In this document: positions 9,292-17,801 of the stretch, one piece after another
Layout of the letters: each line of letters begins with the position of its first letter
Numbering within the stretch: position 1 is the first letter of the stretch
NCBI GenBank assembly: GCA_004298465.1
Contig: SCRT01000001.1
Location: 310,001-374,000 of the forward strand
Length of the DNA: 64,000 nt
Reading direction: 5' to 3'
Source of the DNA: Nevskiaceae bacterium
Lineage (GTDB): Bacteria > Pseudomonadota > Gammaproteobacteria > Nevskiales > Nevskiaceae
Program-made: the position numbers and the translations under genes
Notes under the pieces: generated by a model
What the model was told of the DNA's origin: nothing
Database searches by the model: none
What the model saw: the letters and a program-made list of their open reading frames with translations, nothing else

Positions 9292-11078
9292 GGCGTGGCG
9301 CCGTCCGCGTCACCGCCGTAGATCGCCAGCATCCGCGCATAGCGGCTGGCGGTAGCCAGCAACGCGTCCGGCGCGCCTTGCTCGACGATGCGCCCGCTTT
9401 CGAGTACGACGATGTGATCCGCGCGGCGCACCGTGGCCAGCCGGTGGGCGATGGTGAGCGTGATGCGTTCACGCGCCAGCCGTGCCACGGCTTCGGCCAC
9501 CAGCGCTTCCGTTTCGGCATCGAGGCTGGCGCCGGGTTCGTCCAGCACCACGACATCCGCTTGCTTGAGAAAAGCCCGCGCCAGGGCGATGCGCTGGATC
9601 TCGCCGCCGGACAACCCCTTGCCGGCGTCACCGATGACGGTGTCGTAGCCGGCCGGAAGTGCTTCGATGAAATCAACGGCATTGGCCAGTGCCGCGGCAC
9701 GACGCACGGCGGCGGCATCCGCCTCCGGCACGCCGAGGCGGATGTTGTCGGCGATGCTGCCGTGGAAAAGCGTCGGTTGCTGGCCCACCCACGCGACGCG
9801 CGCCAGCCAGTCGGCCTGCGCAATGTTGCTGAGGTCGCGGTCGTCCGCGCGGATATGGCCCGCGTCGGGTTGCACGAAACCCAGCAGCAACTGCGCAATG
9901 GTGGTCTTGCCGGCACCGCTGGGGCCGATCAGCGCGACACGCTTGCCGCGCCGCAGTGTCAGGCTGATGTTCTCCAATACTGGCGGACCGGATTCATAGG
10001 CGAAGTACACGTCGTGCAGCGCGACTTGTGACAACTTTACGTCCTGCGGCAAGCGTTCACTGCCCGATTGCGCGCGCGCAGTCGGGGCAGGCCGCTTGAA
10101 CAGCGCCACCAGCTGCTCGGCAGCGCCGATGGCTTCCATGCGTGCGTGATACTGCGTGCCCATGTCGCGCAGAGGGCGGTAGAACTCCGGCGCCAGCAGC
10201 AGCACGAACAACCCCGGCAGAAACGCCATTTCGCCGTAATACAGCCGAAAGCCGATGTAGACGGCGACCATGGCGATGGCGATGGTCGCCAGGAACTCCA
10301 GCATCAGCGCGGACAGAAACGCCACGCGCAGTACTTTCATGGTGTTGCTGCGATAGGTCTGCGAGATGCGTGCCACCACCGCAGCCTGGCGGCGGCTGGC
10401 ACCGAACAGCTTGAGCGTCGTCAGCCCCTCGATGACGTCGAAGAAATGTGCGCTGAGGCGCGTCAACTGTCGCCACTGGTGCTGGTTGAGCGCGGCAGTG
10501 CCCTTGCCGATGAGCACCATGAACAGCGGGATGAGCGGTGCGGTGAGCGTGAAGATCACGCCCGAGACCCAGTCGAAGGGATACACCACCACGAGAATCG
10601 CCAGCGGCACAAATGCGGCACGCGCGATCTGCGGCAGGTAGCCGTGATAGTAGGCTTCCAGCGCCTCGACACCGTCGGTGACCGTCTGCGCGATGGCGCC
10701 GCTGCGCTGGCTGCGCGCCCACACCGGCCCCAGTGCCTGTAACTGCGCCACTAGCCGCTCGCGCACTGCCAGCCGCACACGCGCACCGGCTTCAAAGGCC
10801 AGCATGTCGGCCGGCGGCGTCACCAGCGCGCGCACCCCAAACACTACCAGCACGGCCCACATCCACGGCCACACCGCAACGAGGCTTTGACCCTGGATAG
10901 CCACGGCGGCGATCACGCGCGCCAGCAACCACGCCTGGCCGATCAGCAGCAGGCCATCGAATACATACAGCGCAACGCTGCCTAGCAGTAGCTTACGAAC
11001 CGCGCCGGCCTGCGTGCGCAACCAGCGTTCCAGTGGTTTCCCCGTTCGGGCAGTGCTGGCCTGCTGGGTTTGTGACAT
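9288..11078 (-). CDS. cydD: CydD, thiol/heme ABC exporter subunit
   Basis: The partner of CydC, 596 residues. Six transmembrane helices are followed by an ATPase domain with Walker A GPSGAGKTT, signature LSGGEIQR, Walker B VVVLDEPG and a switch His in IAHRL. The family-typical YYHGYLPQIARAA segment lies in the membrane domain. It begins nine bases after the cydB stop and overlaps cydC by four bases, so oxidase and assembly factor are co-transcribed. The order A-B-D-C puts structural genes first. Confidence 0.93.
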   Translation of the reverse strand: MSQTQQASTARTGKPLERWLRTQAGAVRKLLLGSVALYVFDGLLLIGQAWLLARVIAAVAIQGQSLVAVWPWMWAVLVVFGVRALVTPPADMLAFEAGARVRLAVRERLVAQLQALGPVWARSQRSGAIAQTVTDGVEALEAYYHGYLPQIARAAFVPLAILVVVYPFDWVSGVIFTLTAPLIPLFMVLIGKGTAALNQHQWRQLTRLSAHFFDVIEGLTTLKLFGASRRQAAVVARISQTYRSNTMKVLRVAFLSALMLEFLATIAIAMVAVYIGFRLYYGEMAFLPGLFVLLLAPEFYRPLRDMGTQYHARMEAIGAAEQLVALFKRPAPTARAQSGSERLPQDVKLSQVALHDVYFAYESGPPVLENISLTLRRGKRVALIGPSGAGKTTIAQLLLGFVQPDAGHIRADDRDLSNIAQADWLARVAWVGQQPTLFHGSIADNIRLGVPEADAAAVRRAAALANAVDFIEALPAGYDTVIGDAGKGLSGGEIQRIALARAFLKQADVVVLDEPGASLDAETEALVAEAVARLARERITLTIAHRLATVRRADHIVVLESGRIVEQGAPDALLATASRYARMLAIYGGDADGATP

Positions 11079-11087
11079 GGCGGCCGG

Positions 11088-12125
11088 CTATTCGCCGTAG
11101 CCCGTCAGCTTGTTCACACGCGCGCGGAACACCCAGTATTGATACCAGTTGTAAGCCAGCATCACGGGCAAGAAACTGCCCATGGTAAGCATGAAGGTGA
11201 ACAGCGACGTGGACGGGCTGGCGGCTGCATAAACCGTCCAGGTGTGCGGCACGATCCATGGAAACAACGTGAACATCATCGCCAGCCACATGATGGCGAT
11301 AGCCGCGTTGAGCCACAGGATGGCGGCCAGGTCATGCCCGCGACGCGTGGCGCGCCGCATCCTGAACGTGGCAAACACGGTCGCTGCGCCGGGGATGAGC
11401 CACACCCAGAAATAGGGCCCCAGCCACTTGTCGGCTGCCCAGTCGAAGATCGACAGGCTCCACACCACCGTCACGAACACCGCCACCAATGCCAGATGAA
11501 AAGCGTGGTTGATCCAGGCCGCCGCGTGCACGCGGATCACCTCGGTGCGCTGGAAGCGCGCGCGGATGAACAAGCCTCCCGCCAGCGAAGCAGCAATGAC
11601 CGCCCCCACGCCTGTCCAGACGCTGAAGGGGCTGATGAAACGCAGCAGACCGCCCGGGTAGGTCGGCACCTGGCCGCCGTCCAGCGGATAGCCCTTGAGC
11701 ACCGCCCCCATGGCCATGCCAGCGAAGAACAGGGTGGTGAGGCTGCCGACGCCGAACAAGCCATCCCACAGCCACTGCGTCTGGCCGGAAACATGGCGAA
11801 ACTCCAGCGCCACGGCACGCATCATGATGCTCAGCAGCACGATCAGCAGCGGCAGCATCAAGTAATGCAAGGCTGAACCGTAAACCATCGGAAACGTGCC
11901 GAACATGATCCCACCGGCCACCACCAGCCAGGTTTCGTTGGCATCCCAGGTGCCGGCCATGGCCGCCATGATCGCGCCGCGTTCGCGGTAGTCACGCACG
12001 AACAGCGAGAACACGCCGGCGCCGAGGTCCGCGCCATCCAACACTATATACATCAGCAGGCTGAAACCCAACGCAAACCACCATGCGTAGATGACGAGAT
12101 CCTGAACTTGCGACAAGTCGTTCAT
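11088..12125 (-). CDS. cydB: Cytochrome bd ubiquinol oxidase subunit II
   Basis: A polytopic membrane protein of 345 residues, the typical size of the shorter CydB/CioB forms. The N-terminal stretch LSLLMYIVLDGADLGAGVFSLF and the following GTWDANETWLVVAGG are diagnostic of the family. It pairs with CydA to reduce oxygen to water with electrons from quinol and builds proton motive force without pumping. Its start overlaps the cydA stop by four bases. A CydX-type small subunit is not apparent between cydB and cydD. Confidence 0.95.
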   Translation of the reverse strand: MNDLSQVQDLVIYAWWFALGFSLLMYIVLDGADLGAGVFSLFVRDYRERGAIMAAMAGTWDANETWLVVAGGIMFGTFPMVYGSALHYLMLPLLIVLLSIMMRAVALEFRHVSGQTQWLWDGLFGVGSLTTLFFAGMAMGAVLKGYPLDGGQVPTYPGGLLRFISPFSVWTGVGAVIAASLAGGLFIRARFQRTEVIRVHAAAWINHAFHLALVAVFVTVVWSLSIFDWAADKWLGPYFWVWLIPGAATVFATFRMRRATRRGHDLAAILWLNAAIAIMWLAMMFTLFPWIVPHTWTVYAAASPSTSLFTFMLTMGSFLPVMLAYNWYQYWVFRARVNKLTGYGE

Positions 12126-13570
12126 GGCCGGCCTCCATAGGGCCGCACATAAGCCGGCTGCGACTCATCTTCATCCGGCGTCGCCTCGAGATAGCCGAGC
12201 GGCTCCTGACCCTCGGCCACCACCGGCGTGTCCATGTCCGGCCCCTGACGGATGACCTTGGCAAGGAAATACCAGGTGAAGAACCACACGAACAGCTCGA
12301 AGGCCATGAAGCTCGCCAGCCACAGCGCGGCCGCCGCCACGCTCATCTGGCTGACGCCTTCCGAGATCCGCATCATGCCTGTCACCAGCCACGGCTGGCG
12401 TGCCACTTCACGCACCCACCAGCCGGTCCAGATGGCGAGAAACGGCAGGAAAGCACTGAACACGGCCACTCGTAAAAACCACCGATTGCCGGCCATGGCC
12501 TTCAGCGTCATGCGTCCGCGAGCGATCAGCCAGCCGCCCCACAAGGCCACGGCAAACAGGAAAAAGCCGATCGCCAGCATGATACGGAACGAATAGAACG
12601 GCACCCACACCGGCGGCCGATCTTCGGGCTTGAATTGATCCAGCCCCGGCACCACGCCATAGAGGCTCCAGGTTTCGATCAGGCTCAAGGCATGCGGAAT
12701 GCCCAGTGCCCAGTCGTTCCTGCCTTCGGCGTCATTCGGCCACGCCAGCACGTTCCACGTCGTGTTGACACTGCCATCGGCGTTGTGGGTGTAGTAGTGG
12801 CCTTCCATGGCGGCCAGCGCCGCCGGCTGGGTGTTGCCGACGGCATGGCCCAGCACATCGCCGACGTAGATCTGCAGCGGCGTGATGATGACGGCCGCCA
12901 GCAGCGCGTACTTGAGCGGCCGTGCAAACAATTCCACATGGCGGCCTTTCAGCACGCTCCACGCGCATACGCCGATGACGAAAAACAGCGCCAGCTCCAG
13001 CGCCGCCACCCACATGTGCGGGAAGCCGGACAGGAAGTTCGGATTGAAGATCGCCGCCCACCAATCCGTAACGTGGAAGATGCCGTCCCGGAGTTCGACG
13101 CCGGTGGGTGTCTGCATCCACGAATTCGCGTTCATGATCCAGAACGCCGACAAGGTCGACGACAGCGCCACGTTGAAAGTGGCAAACAGATGCATGCGGC
13201 GGCTGATCTTGCCCCAGCCGAATACCATCAGGCCGATGAAACCGGCTTCGTACATGAAGGCCGTGATGGTTTCGTAGCCCAGCACCACACCGAAATACGG
13301 TCCCGCCGCCTGCGAAAACGGCCCGTAAAGAATGCCGAAGGCCATCTCCAGCACCACGCCCGTGGCGACGCCGGCACCGAAGTTGATGATGAACAAGCGA
13401 CCGAAAAACCGCACCAGTCGGTACCAGCCTTCGTTGCCGGTATGCAACCAGCGCCATTCGGCAAAAAACAGCAACACCGACAAGCCAATGGTCAGCGGCG
13501 GATAGATGAAATGGAAAGTCGTGACCCAGGCGAAATCCAGGCGGGTCAGAAACAGGGCAAACGGATCCAT
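12122..13570 (-). CDS. cydA: Cytochrome bd ubiquinol oxidase subunit I
   Basis: The haem-bearing subunit of cytochrome bd, 482 residues. The start at 13570 gives MDPFALFLTRLDFAWVTTFH, with the haem b595 ligand His at about residue 20; an upstream GTG would only add Pro/Arg-rich residues. The quinol-site motif reads GWWVREVARQPW, matching the E. coli GWxxxExGRQPW pattern with Ala for Gly. The loop between it and the preceding helices is short, as in the short-Q-loop subfamily that includes cyanide-insensitive CioA; that subclass is inferred from length. First gene of cydABDC, with a candidate promoter at 13635-13655. Confidence 0.94.
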   Translation of the reverse strand: MDPFALFLTRLDFAWVTTFHFIYPPLTIGLSVLLFFAEWRWLHTGNEGWYRLVRFFGRLFIINFGAGVATGVVLEMAFGILYGPFSQAAGPYFGVVLGYETITAFMYEAGFIGLMVFGWGKISRRMHLFATFNVALSSTLSAFWIMNANSWMQTPTGVELRDGIFHVTDWWAAIFNPNFLSGFPHMWVAALELALFFVIGVCAWSVLKGRHVELFARPLKYALLAAVIITPLQIYVGDVLGHAVGNTQPAALAAMEGHYYTHNADGSVNTTWNVLAWPNDAEGRNDWALGIPHALSLIETWSLYGVVPGLDQFKPEDRPPVWVPFYSFRIMLAIGFFLFAVALWGGWLIARGRMTLKAMAGNRWFLRVAVFSAFLPFLAIWTGWWVREVARQPWLVTGMMRISEGVSQMSVAAAALWLASFMAFELFVWFFTWYFLAKVIRQGPDMDTPVVAEGQEPLGYLEATPDEDESQPAYVRPYGGRP

Positions 13571-13634
13571 CGTCGCAGGCCTTCCAGGGCGGGGCCCCAA
13601 AACGATCGAGTGTCAACTGGGCACAACGGCCACC

Positions 13635-13655
13635 ATAATAAACAGATCACCTGTT
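13635..13655 (-). promoter_or_regulatory. Candidate cydA promoter with overlapping dyad
   Basis: On the minus strand TATTAT (13640-13635) makes a good -10 element about 65 bases before the cydA start. Immediately upstream is a perfect dyad AACAG-N5-CTGTT (13641-13655) in the position where a -35 box or an operator would lie. No good -35 hexamer is present, so an activator may be needed. It does not match the FNR consensus. Confidence 0.35.
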
Positions 13656-13731
13656 AGATGATCCTCAAGGCGAGTCCCCAGACACGGCAGCGCCAGGTGG
13701 CCGGGCGGACGCAGCCCGCGATGCCGCGGCT

Positions 13732-14475
13732 TCAGCCATGGCGCAGGCGCAACCAGAGGGCGCGCAGGCTGCGGCTGCGGTAGCGCACCAGGATACGTTT
13801 TAGCGCCAAGGCATCTGCATGCGTGTCGTTGACGCCGAAGGCCGTGGTACAGGCGCTTTTGTAGCCCGCTTCACGCACGAGATCGCGCACTTGCGGGTTC
13901 CAGTCGCCGTAGGGATAGCAGAAATGCTCCACGGCAACGCCGAAGCTGTCTTCGAGCTGTCTCTTGCTGGCGCTGATCTCCTCGCGCGCCGCTGCCGGCG
14001 CGATGCGCGTCAGCCACGGGTGCGTCAGCGTGTGTGAGCCAATCGCCTGCCCGGCAGCCAGCCATTCACGCACCTGGCCTTTGTCCATCAATGGTTGCGC
14101 GACTTCGCCCTCGGCGATTTCCCACTGGTTGCGTCCGCCGAGCTGGCCGGCAACCAGATATTCGATGGCATGGAAGCCGTGATCACTCAGCGGCTGCAGC
14201 CCGTGGTGGAACACGTTCGTGAAGCCGTCATCGAACGTGATGCAGACGGCAGGAGACGCGCCATCCGGAGTCTCTCCGGGCAATGCCGAGCGGAATCCTG
14301 CCGCCTGCAGCTCCGTAAGCTGGCGCTTGAACAACCCCGCATCGACGTACAGCCCGCGCAGACGCGCATGGCGCGGCCGCGGCCCGAGCTTGTGATACAT
14401 GAGGATCGGCGTGCCCTGCGCGAATAATTCGCGAAAGGGGGGGAGATGCGTGAAATAGGCGGGTGTGCTGGACAT
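13732..14475 (-). CDS. Polysaccharide deacetylase family protein (NodB fold)
   Basis: A carbohydrate-esterase-4 type protein of 247 residues. It contains ITFDDGF (about residue 80), the NodB motif 1 with the metal/catalytic Asp pair, and SHTLTHPWL (about residue 145), motif 2 with the metal-binding His pair. HFCYPYGDWN near the C-terminus is motif 3. LMYHKLG near the N-terminus is typical of cell-surface polysaccharide deacetylases. No signal peptide is obvious, so it may act in the cytoplasm or at the membrane. It follows a GT4 glycosyltransferase by about 60 bases, suggesting a shared role in making a modified surface glycan. The start is uncertain; a TTG at 14502 would add nine residues. 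Confidence 0.85.
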   Translation of the reverse strand: MSSTPAYFTHLPPFRELFAQGTPILMYHKLGPRPRHARLRGLYVDAGLFKRQLTELQAAGFRSALPGETPDGASPAVCITFDDGFTNVFHHGLQPLSDHGFHAIEYLVAGQLGGRNQWEIAEGEVAQPLMDKGQVREWLAAGQAIGSHTLTHPWLTRIAPAAAREEISASKRQLEDSFGVAVEHFCYPYGDWNPQVRDLVREAGYKSACTTAFGVNDTHADALALKRILVRYRSRSLRALWLRLRHG

Positions 14476-14538
14476 GGTGGCATTTCGAATCGCGCGGGCC
14501 AACGCTGTGGGGCTGCCAAGCGTAACGTCACATTCGCT

Positions 14539-15663
14539 TCAAGCGATAGGGGCAGGGTCGCGATGTTCGCGCCGCAGGATTTCCCAGTACAACGACAGCA
14601 TGCGCTCTGCGAATGCGGGCGTGGAACCATGCGCCTGCACGTAATGCCACGCGGCAGCACCCCAGCGCGCCCGCAGATCGGCATCGGCGGACATCCGCAG
14701 TATGGCGGCCGCCAGCGCTTCGATGTCATTTGCTGGCACCAGCAGACCATGCTGTTCCGTTTGAAACGCTTCCGGCATCCCGCCGAGACGTGAGGCAATG
14801 ACCGGCCGGCCGCAGGCCATCGCTTCCCACAACGCCATCGCCAGCGCTTCCGGTTCGACAGCGGGGTACACCAGCACGTCGGTGGCCGCCAGCACACCGC
14901 ACACGTCCGCTTGCCAGCCGATGATCTGCGCCACATCATGCAGACTGTTGGCTTGGATGAACTGCTGCATTGGCTCCAGCAACCCGCCGGCGCCCACGAT
15001 GAGAAATCGCGCGCGGGGCTCTTGTGCATGCACGTGCACGGCGGCCTTCAGGAATTCCAGCTGCCCCTTGCCGCGCGGCGGGTTGAAGTAGCCGAGCACC
15101 ATGAACACCACAGTGTCCGGACCGAAACCCAGCGTGGCCTTTGCGGTTTGCGTACGTTCCGCCGAAATAGGCTGGAAACGCGCGCAATCTACGCCGCCAT
15201 ACACCTGATGCAAGTGGTTGCGCGGCCCGTGCAGGCTGGCGTCGAGCACGACGCGCACGGCCTGCGATACCGCGACGACATCCGTGCAGCGCAGCAGCAA
15301 GGCCCGGCTTGTGGCACTGTTGCGCCGCATCAGGTGGCGGGAGACCACGACCCGTGGGCGACACTTCGTCAGCCACGCGGCCACCAGCGCCGACCAGTGG
15401 TCGCGGCCGTGGTGGGCGTGCACGATATCCGGCTGCCAGGCACGGATCTCACGCGCCAGGGCGCGGATGAACGCGATGCGCGGTGCGGGCAGAACTCGCA
15501 CGCGCAACCCCGGTATAGCCCGGGCCTGGGGGATCAGCCGGTTGTCTTCGCGCACCGCGAGGGCGACTTCGGCGCCCGCTGTCAGCAGACCACGGATCAG
15601 CTCCAGGAGCTGGCTGTCCACGCCACCGCCATTGAAGATTGAGTCGATTTGCAGGACACGCAT
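14539..15663 (-). CDS. Family 4 glycosyltransferase
   Basis: A GT-B fold glycosyltransferase of 374 residues. The N-terminal MRVLQIDSIFNGGG is a Rossmann start followed by the Gly-rich donor loop. The C-terminal half has FMVLGYFNPPRGKGQLEFL, FLIVGAGG and the nucleotide-sugar motif EPEALAMALWEAMACGRPV (the E-x7-E element of GT4). An upstream ATG at 15738 would add 25 residues rich in Arg and Gly before the Rossmann strand, so 15663 is preferred. The acceptor is unknown. It forms a two-gene unit with the downstream deacetylase, probably for a surface polysaccharide or glycolipid. Confidence 0.85.
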   Translation of the reverse strand: MRVLQIDSIFNGGGVDSQLLELIRGLLTAGAEVALAVREDNRLIPQARAIPGLRVRVLPAPRIAFIRALAREIRAWQPDIVHAHHGRDHWSALVAAWLTKCRPRVVVSRHLMRRNSATSRALLLRCTDVVAVSQAVRVVLDASLHGPRNHLHQVYGGVDCARFQPISAERTQTAKATLGFGPDTVVFMVLGYFNPPRGKGQLEFLKAAVHVHAQEPRARFLIVGAGGLLEPMQQFIQANSLHDVAQIIGWQADVCGVLAATDVLVYPAVEPEALAMALWEAMACGRPVIASRLGGMPEAFQTEQHGLLVPANDIEALAAAILRMSADADLRARWGAAAWHYVQAHGSTPAFAERMLSLYWEILRREHRDPAPIA

Positions 15664-15877
15664 CGTCCTGCGAGCTCCTCCGCCTGCAGCATCGACCTGT
15701 CGCGGCGCAAGCCCGCGTTCCATCTTCACGCCATGCATGGAGAAACCCGTCTCAACGTCGATCCAAAAACCTAGTCCAGAGAGTTTGACATCTCTGTATT
15801 AGTGCGAGCTTAAGAGGATGCTGCAGGGTCGTGAATCGGCTTTCCTCGGGTGTCGACAGGGCGTGCGGCAAAGAAAT

Positions 15878-15899
15878 AAGGCCGCCCGAAGGCGGCCTT
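15878..15899 (-). terminator. Intrinsic terminator of the BVMO gene
   Basis: A perfect nine-base stem AAGGCCGCC/GGCGGCCTT. Read on the minus strand, the loop is TTCG closed by C-G, an exceptionally stable tetraloop, and is followed by ATTTCTTT. It sits 24 bases after the stop of the monooxygenase gene. Confidence 0.8.
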
Positions 15900-15923
15900 T
15901 CAGATGCGCTGGAAGCCGGCGTG

Positions 15924-17537
15924 TCAGGCCGTGGCGAATCCGGGGAAGCCCTTTTCGCGAACTTCCCGACAGCGTTGTTCATAGTCCGGGTTGCCACCCA
16001 GCCATGCCAGCAGTCGCCGTTTCTTGCCTTCGATGTTGTCTCCCATGTACCAAGTGTTGGTCTTGGGGAACAATGACATGTTGACGATATTGTCGTGTGT
16101 CTGCACCCAAGCGTCTTCCACTTCCTTCGTGGGTTCGAGCACCTTGATGCCGTTGTCGCGCATATAGCGCACCGCTTCCGCGACCCATTCCCCCTGATGC
16201 TGCGAGCAATGCGGCACGTTGCAGAACGCGTTGATGGGTGCCAGCGGCGCGCCGGGTGTGAACATGTTCGGAAATCCGTGCAGCATCAAGCCCATGGTGG
16301 TTCGCACGTCCTTGTCCCAGACCTGTTTCACGGTCACGCCGCCGCGCCCGTGGACATTGAGTTGCGACAAAGTGCGGCCGGCGTCGAAGCCGGTGGCCAG
16401 AATCAGGATGTCGAGCTCATATTCCTTGCCGCTCTTGAGTTTGAGCCCCTTTTCCGTGATCGCGGCGATGGGGTCGTCCTTGATGCCGACGGCTTCCACG
16501 TTGTCCTGGTTGAATGCGGCATAGAACCCATTCTGCAGCGGCACGCGGCGGGTGCCGAAGCGGAAGTCTGGCGTCAGCAGGTCGGCGGTTTCCGGGTCGT
16601 TGATCTGGCCGCGGATCTTGTTGCGGACGAAGTCGGAGATTTCCCGGTTCGCCTCCTCGTCGAAGATGATGTCGAACCACACTCCGAGCCAGAAACGCAG
16701 CGTGCCGTCGGCCCAGATCTTTTCATAGATCGCCTGGCGTTGCTGCGGCGTGTGGTCGTGGAAGGAGCCATTGGCCGAGACGTCGAAGCCCAACCCACCG
16801 AAACTCTTGTTGATGTCTGCGACGACTTTGGCGTAATCCTTGCGCGTGCTCTCGCGGTCTGCATCCGTGAGTTTCGGATTGTTCAGGTCGATCGAGTAAT
16901 TGGCCGTGCGGATGAATACCTTGAGGCTGCCGACTTGTGGCGCGATGGTCTGCACCACCTGCATTCCGGTTGCGCCGACGCCGACGACGCCCACGCGCTT
17001 GCCGGTGAAGTCCACGGGCGCCTTCGGCCAGCGCGCTGTATGGAACAACTGGCCCTTGAATTTCTCGCTTCCCGGAAACGGGGATATCGGCGAGGACAGG
17101 ATGCCGGTACAGGGCACGAAGAACTGTGCATCATAGGTCTTGCCGTCGTCGGTGCGGATGGCCCAGCGTTCGGTGGACTCGTCGAATTCCGCGGCAGTGA
17201 CGCGCGTGTTCAGGTGGATGTCCTTGCGCAGGTCGAGTTCATCCGCACAGAAATTCAGGTAGCGCTCGGTTTCCTCCTGGGCGGGGAAGCGCTCGCTCCA
17301 GTTCCATTTGTCGAACAGCGCCTTCGAGAACGTGTACTGGTAGGTCGGGAACTGGCAATCGACACGCGCGCCGGGATAGCGGTTCCAGAACCACGTGCCG
17401 CCGACGCCGTTGCCGGCTTCGAACGCGACGACTTTCAGCCCGAGCTCGCGCAGCTTGTAGAGCGTATACAGCCCGGTAAAACCAGCGCCGACTACGACGG
17501 CATCGTACTTGACGGGCACAGCAAGCCTTTTTGCCAT
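15924..17537 (-). CDS. Baeyer-Villiger monooxygenase (flavin- and NADPH-dependent)
   Basis: A class B flavoprotein monooxygenase of 537 residues. It has two Rossmann dinucleotide motifs, GAGFTG (17-22, FAD) and GVGATG (186-191, NADPH), with the Baeyer-Villiger fingerprint FxGxxxHxxxWP between them as FKGQLFHTARWP (160-171). The family's other landmark, ILATGFD, is present near residue 385. Such enzymes insert oxygen next to a ketone to give an ester or lactone (cyclohexanone, steroid or aliphatic ketone monooxygenases); the substrate here cannot be read from sequence. It stands alone with its own terminator and an upstream dyad, so it is probably regulated separately. It fits a lifestyle of degrading hydrophobic compounds. 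Confidence 0.92.
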   Translation of the reverse strand: MAKRLAVPVKYDAVVVGAGFTGLYTLYKLRELGLKVVAFEAGNGVGGTWFWNRYPGARVDCQFPTYQYTFSKALFDKWNWSERFPAQEETERYLNFCADELDLRKDIHLNTRVTAAEFDESTERWAIRTDDGKTYDAQFFVPCTGILSSPISPFPGSEKFKGQLFHTARWPKAPVDFTGKRVGVVGVGATGMQVVQTIAPQVGSLKVFIRTANYSIDLNNPKLTDADRESTRKDYAKVVADINKSFGGLGFDVSANGSFHDHTPQQRQAIYEKIWADGTLRFWLGVWFDIIFDEEANREISDFVRNKIRGQINDPETADLLTPDFRFGTRRVPLQNGFYAAFNQDNVEAVGIKDDPIAAITEKGLKLKSGKEYELDILILATGFDAGRTLSQLNVHGRGGVTVKQVWDKDVRTTMGLMLHGFPNMFTPGAPLAPINAFCNVPHCSQHQGEWVAEAVRYMRDNGIKVLEPTKEVEDAWVQTHDNIVNMSLFPKTNTWYMGDNIEGKKRRLLAWLGGNPDYEQRCREVREKGFPGFATA

Positions 17538-17607
17538 GACAGATTCTCCTCAGTGGTTTTAGGTTTTATGTCGCGGCGCGGAGAGTTCTCGCTGGGCGTG
17601 CCGCAAC

Positions 17608-17624
17608 TCATGCTTTCAGCATGA
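17608..17624. promoter_or_regulatory. Dyad upstream of the BVMO gene
   Basis: A perfect seven-base inverted repeat TCATGCT-TTC-AGCATGA about 70 bases upstream of the BVMO start. The gap 17538-17801 otherwise holds no convincing gene. The dyad's symmetry and position suit an operator for an unlinked regulator, but no promoter hexamers stand out. Confidence 0.35.
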
Positions 17625-17801
17625 TGTTAGCAGACGTGCGTACCAAAGGGGGATAGCACCCCGCAATTTACCGGAGCGTGAGGGGCAAGTGGCGGGCAGC
17701 CAAAGAACCAGGAGGGTAGATCTTTGTCGCTTGCTTCTTTGCTTATCTCGAATTCCGGAGCCTTGCTCTCGCGTCGTGTTTTCGGGCTGTCCTCGCTGCT
17801 G

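Noticed and set aside
15785-15813. TTGACA on the plus strand considered as a promoter
   Set aside because: The base 17-18 positions downstream give no -10 box, and no plus-strand gene follows.
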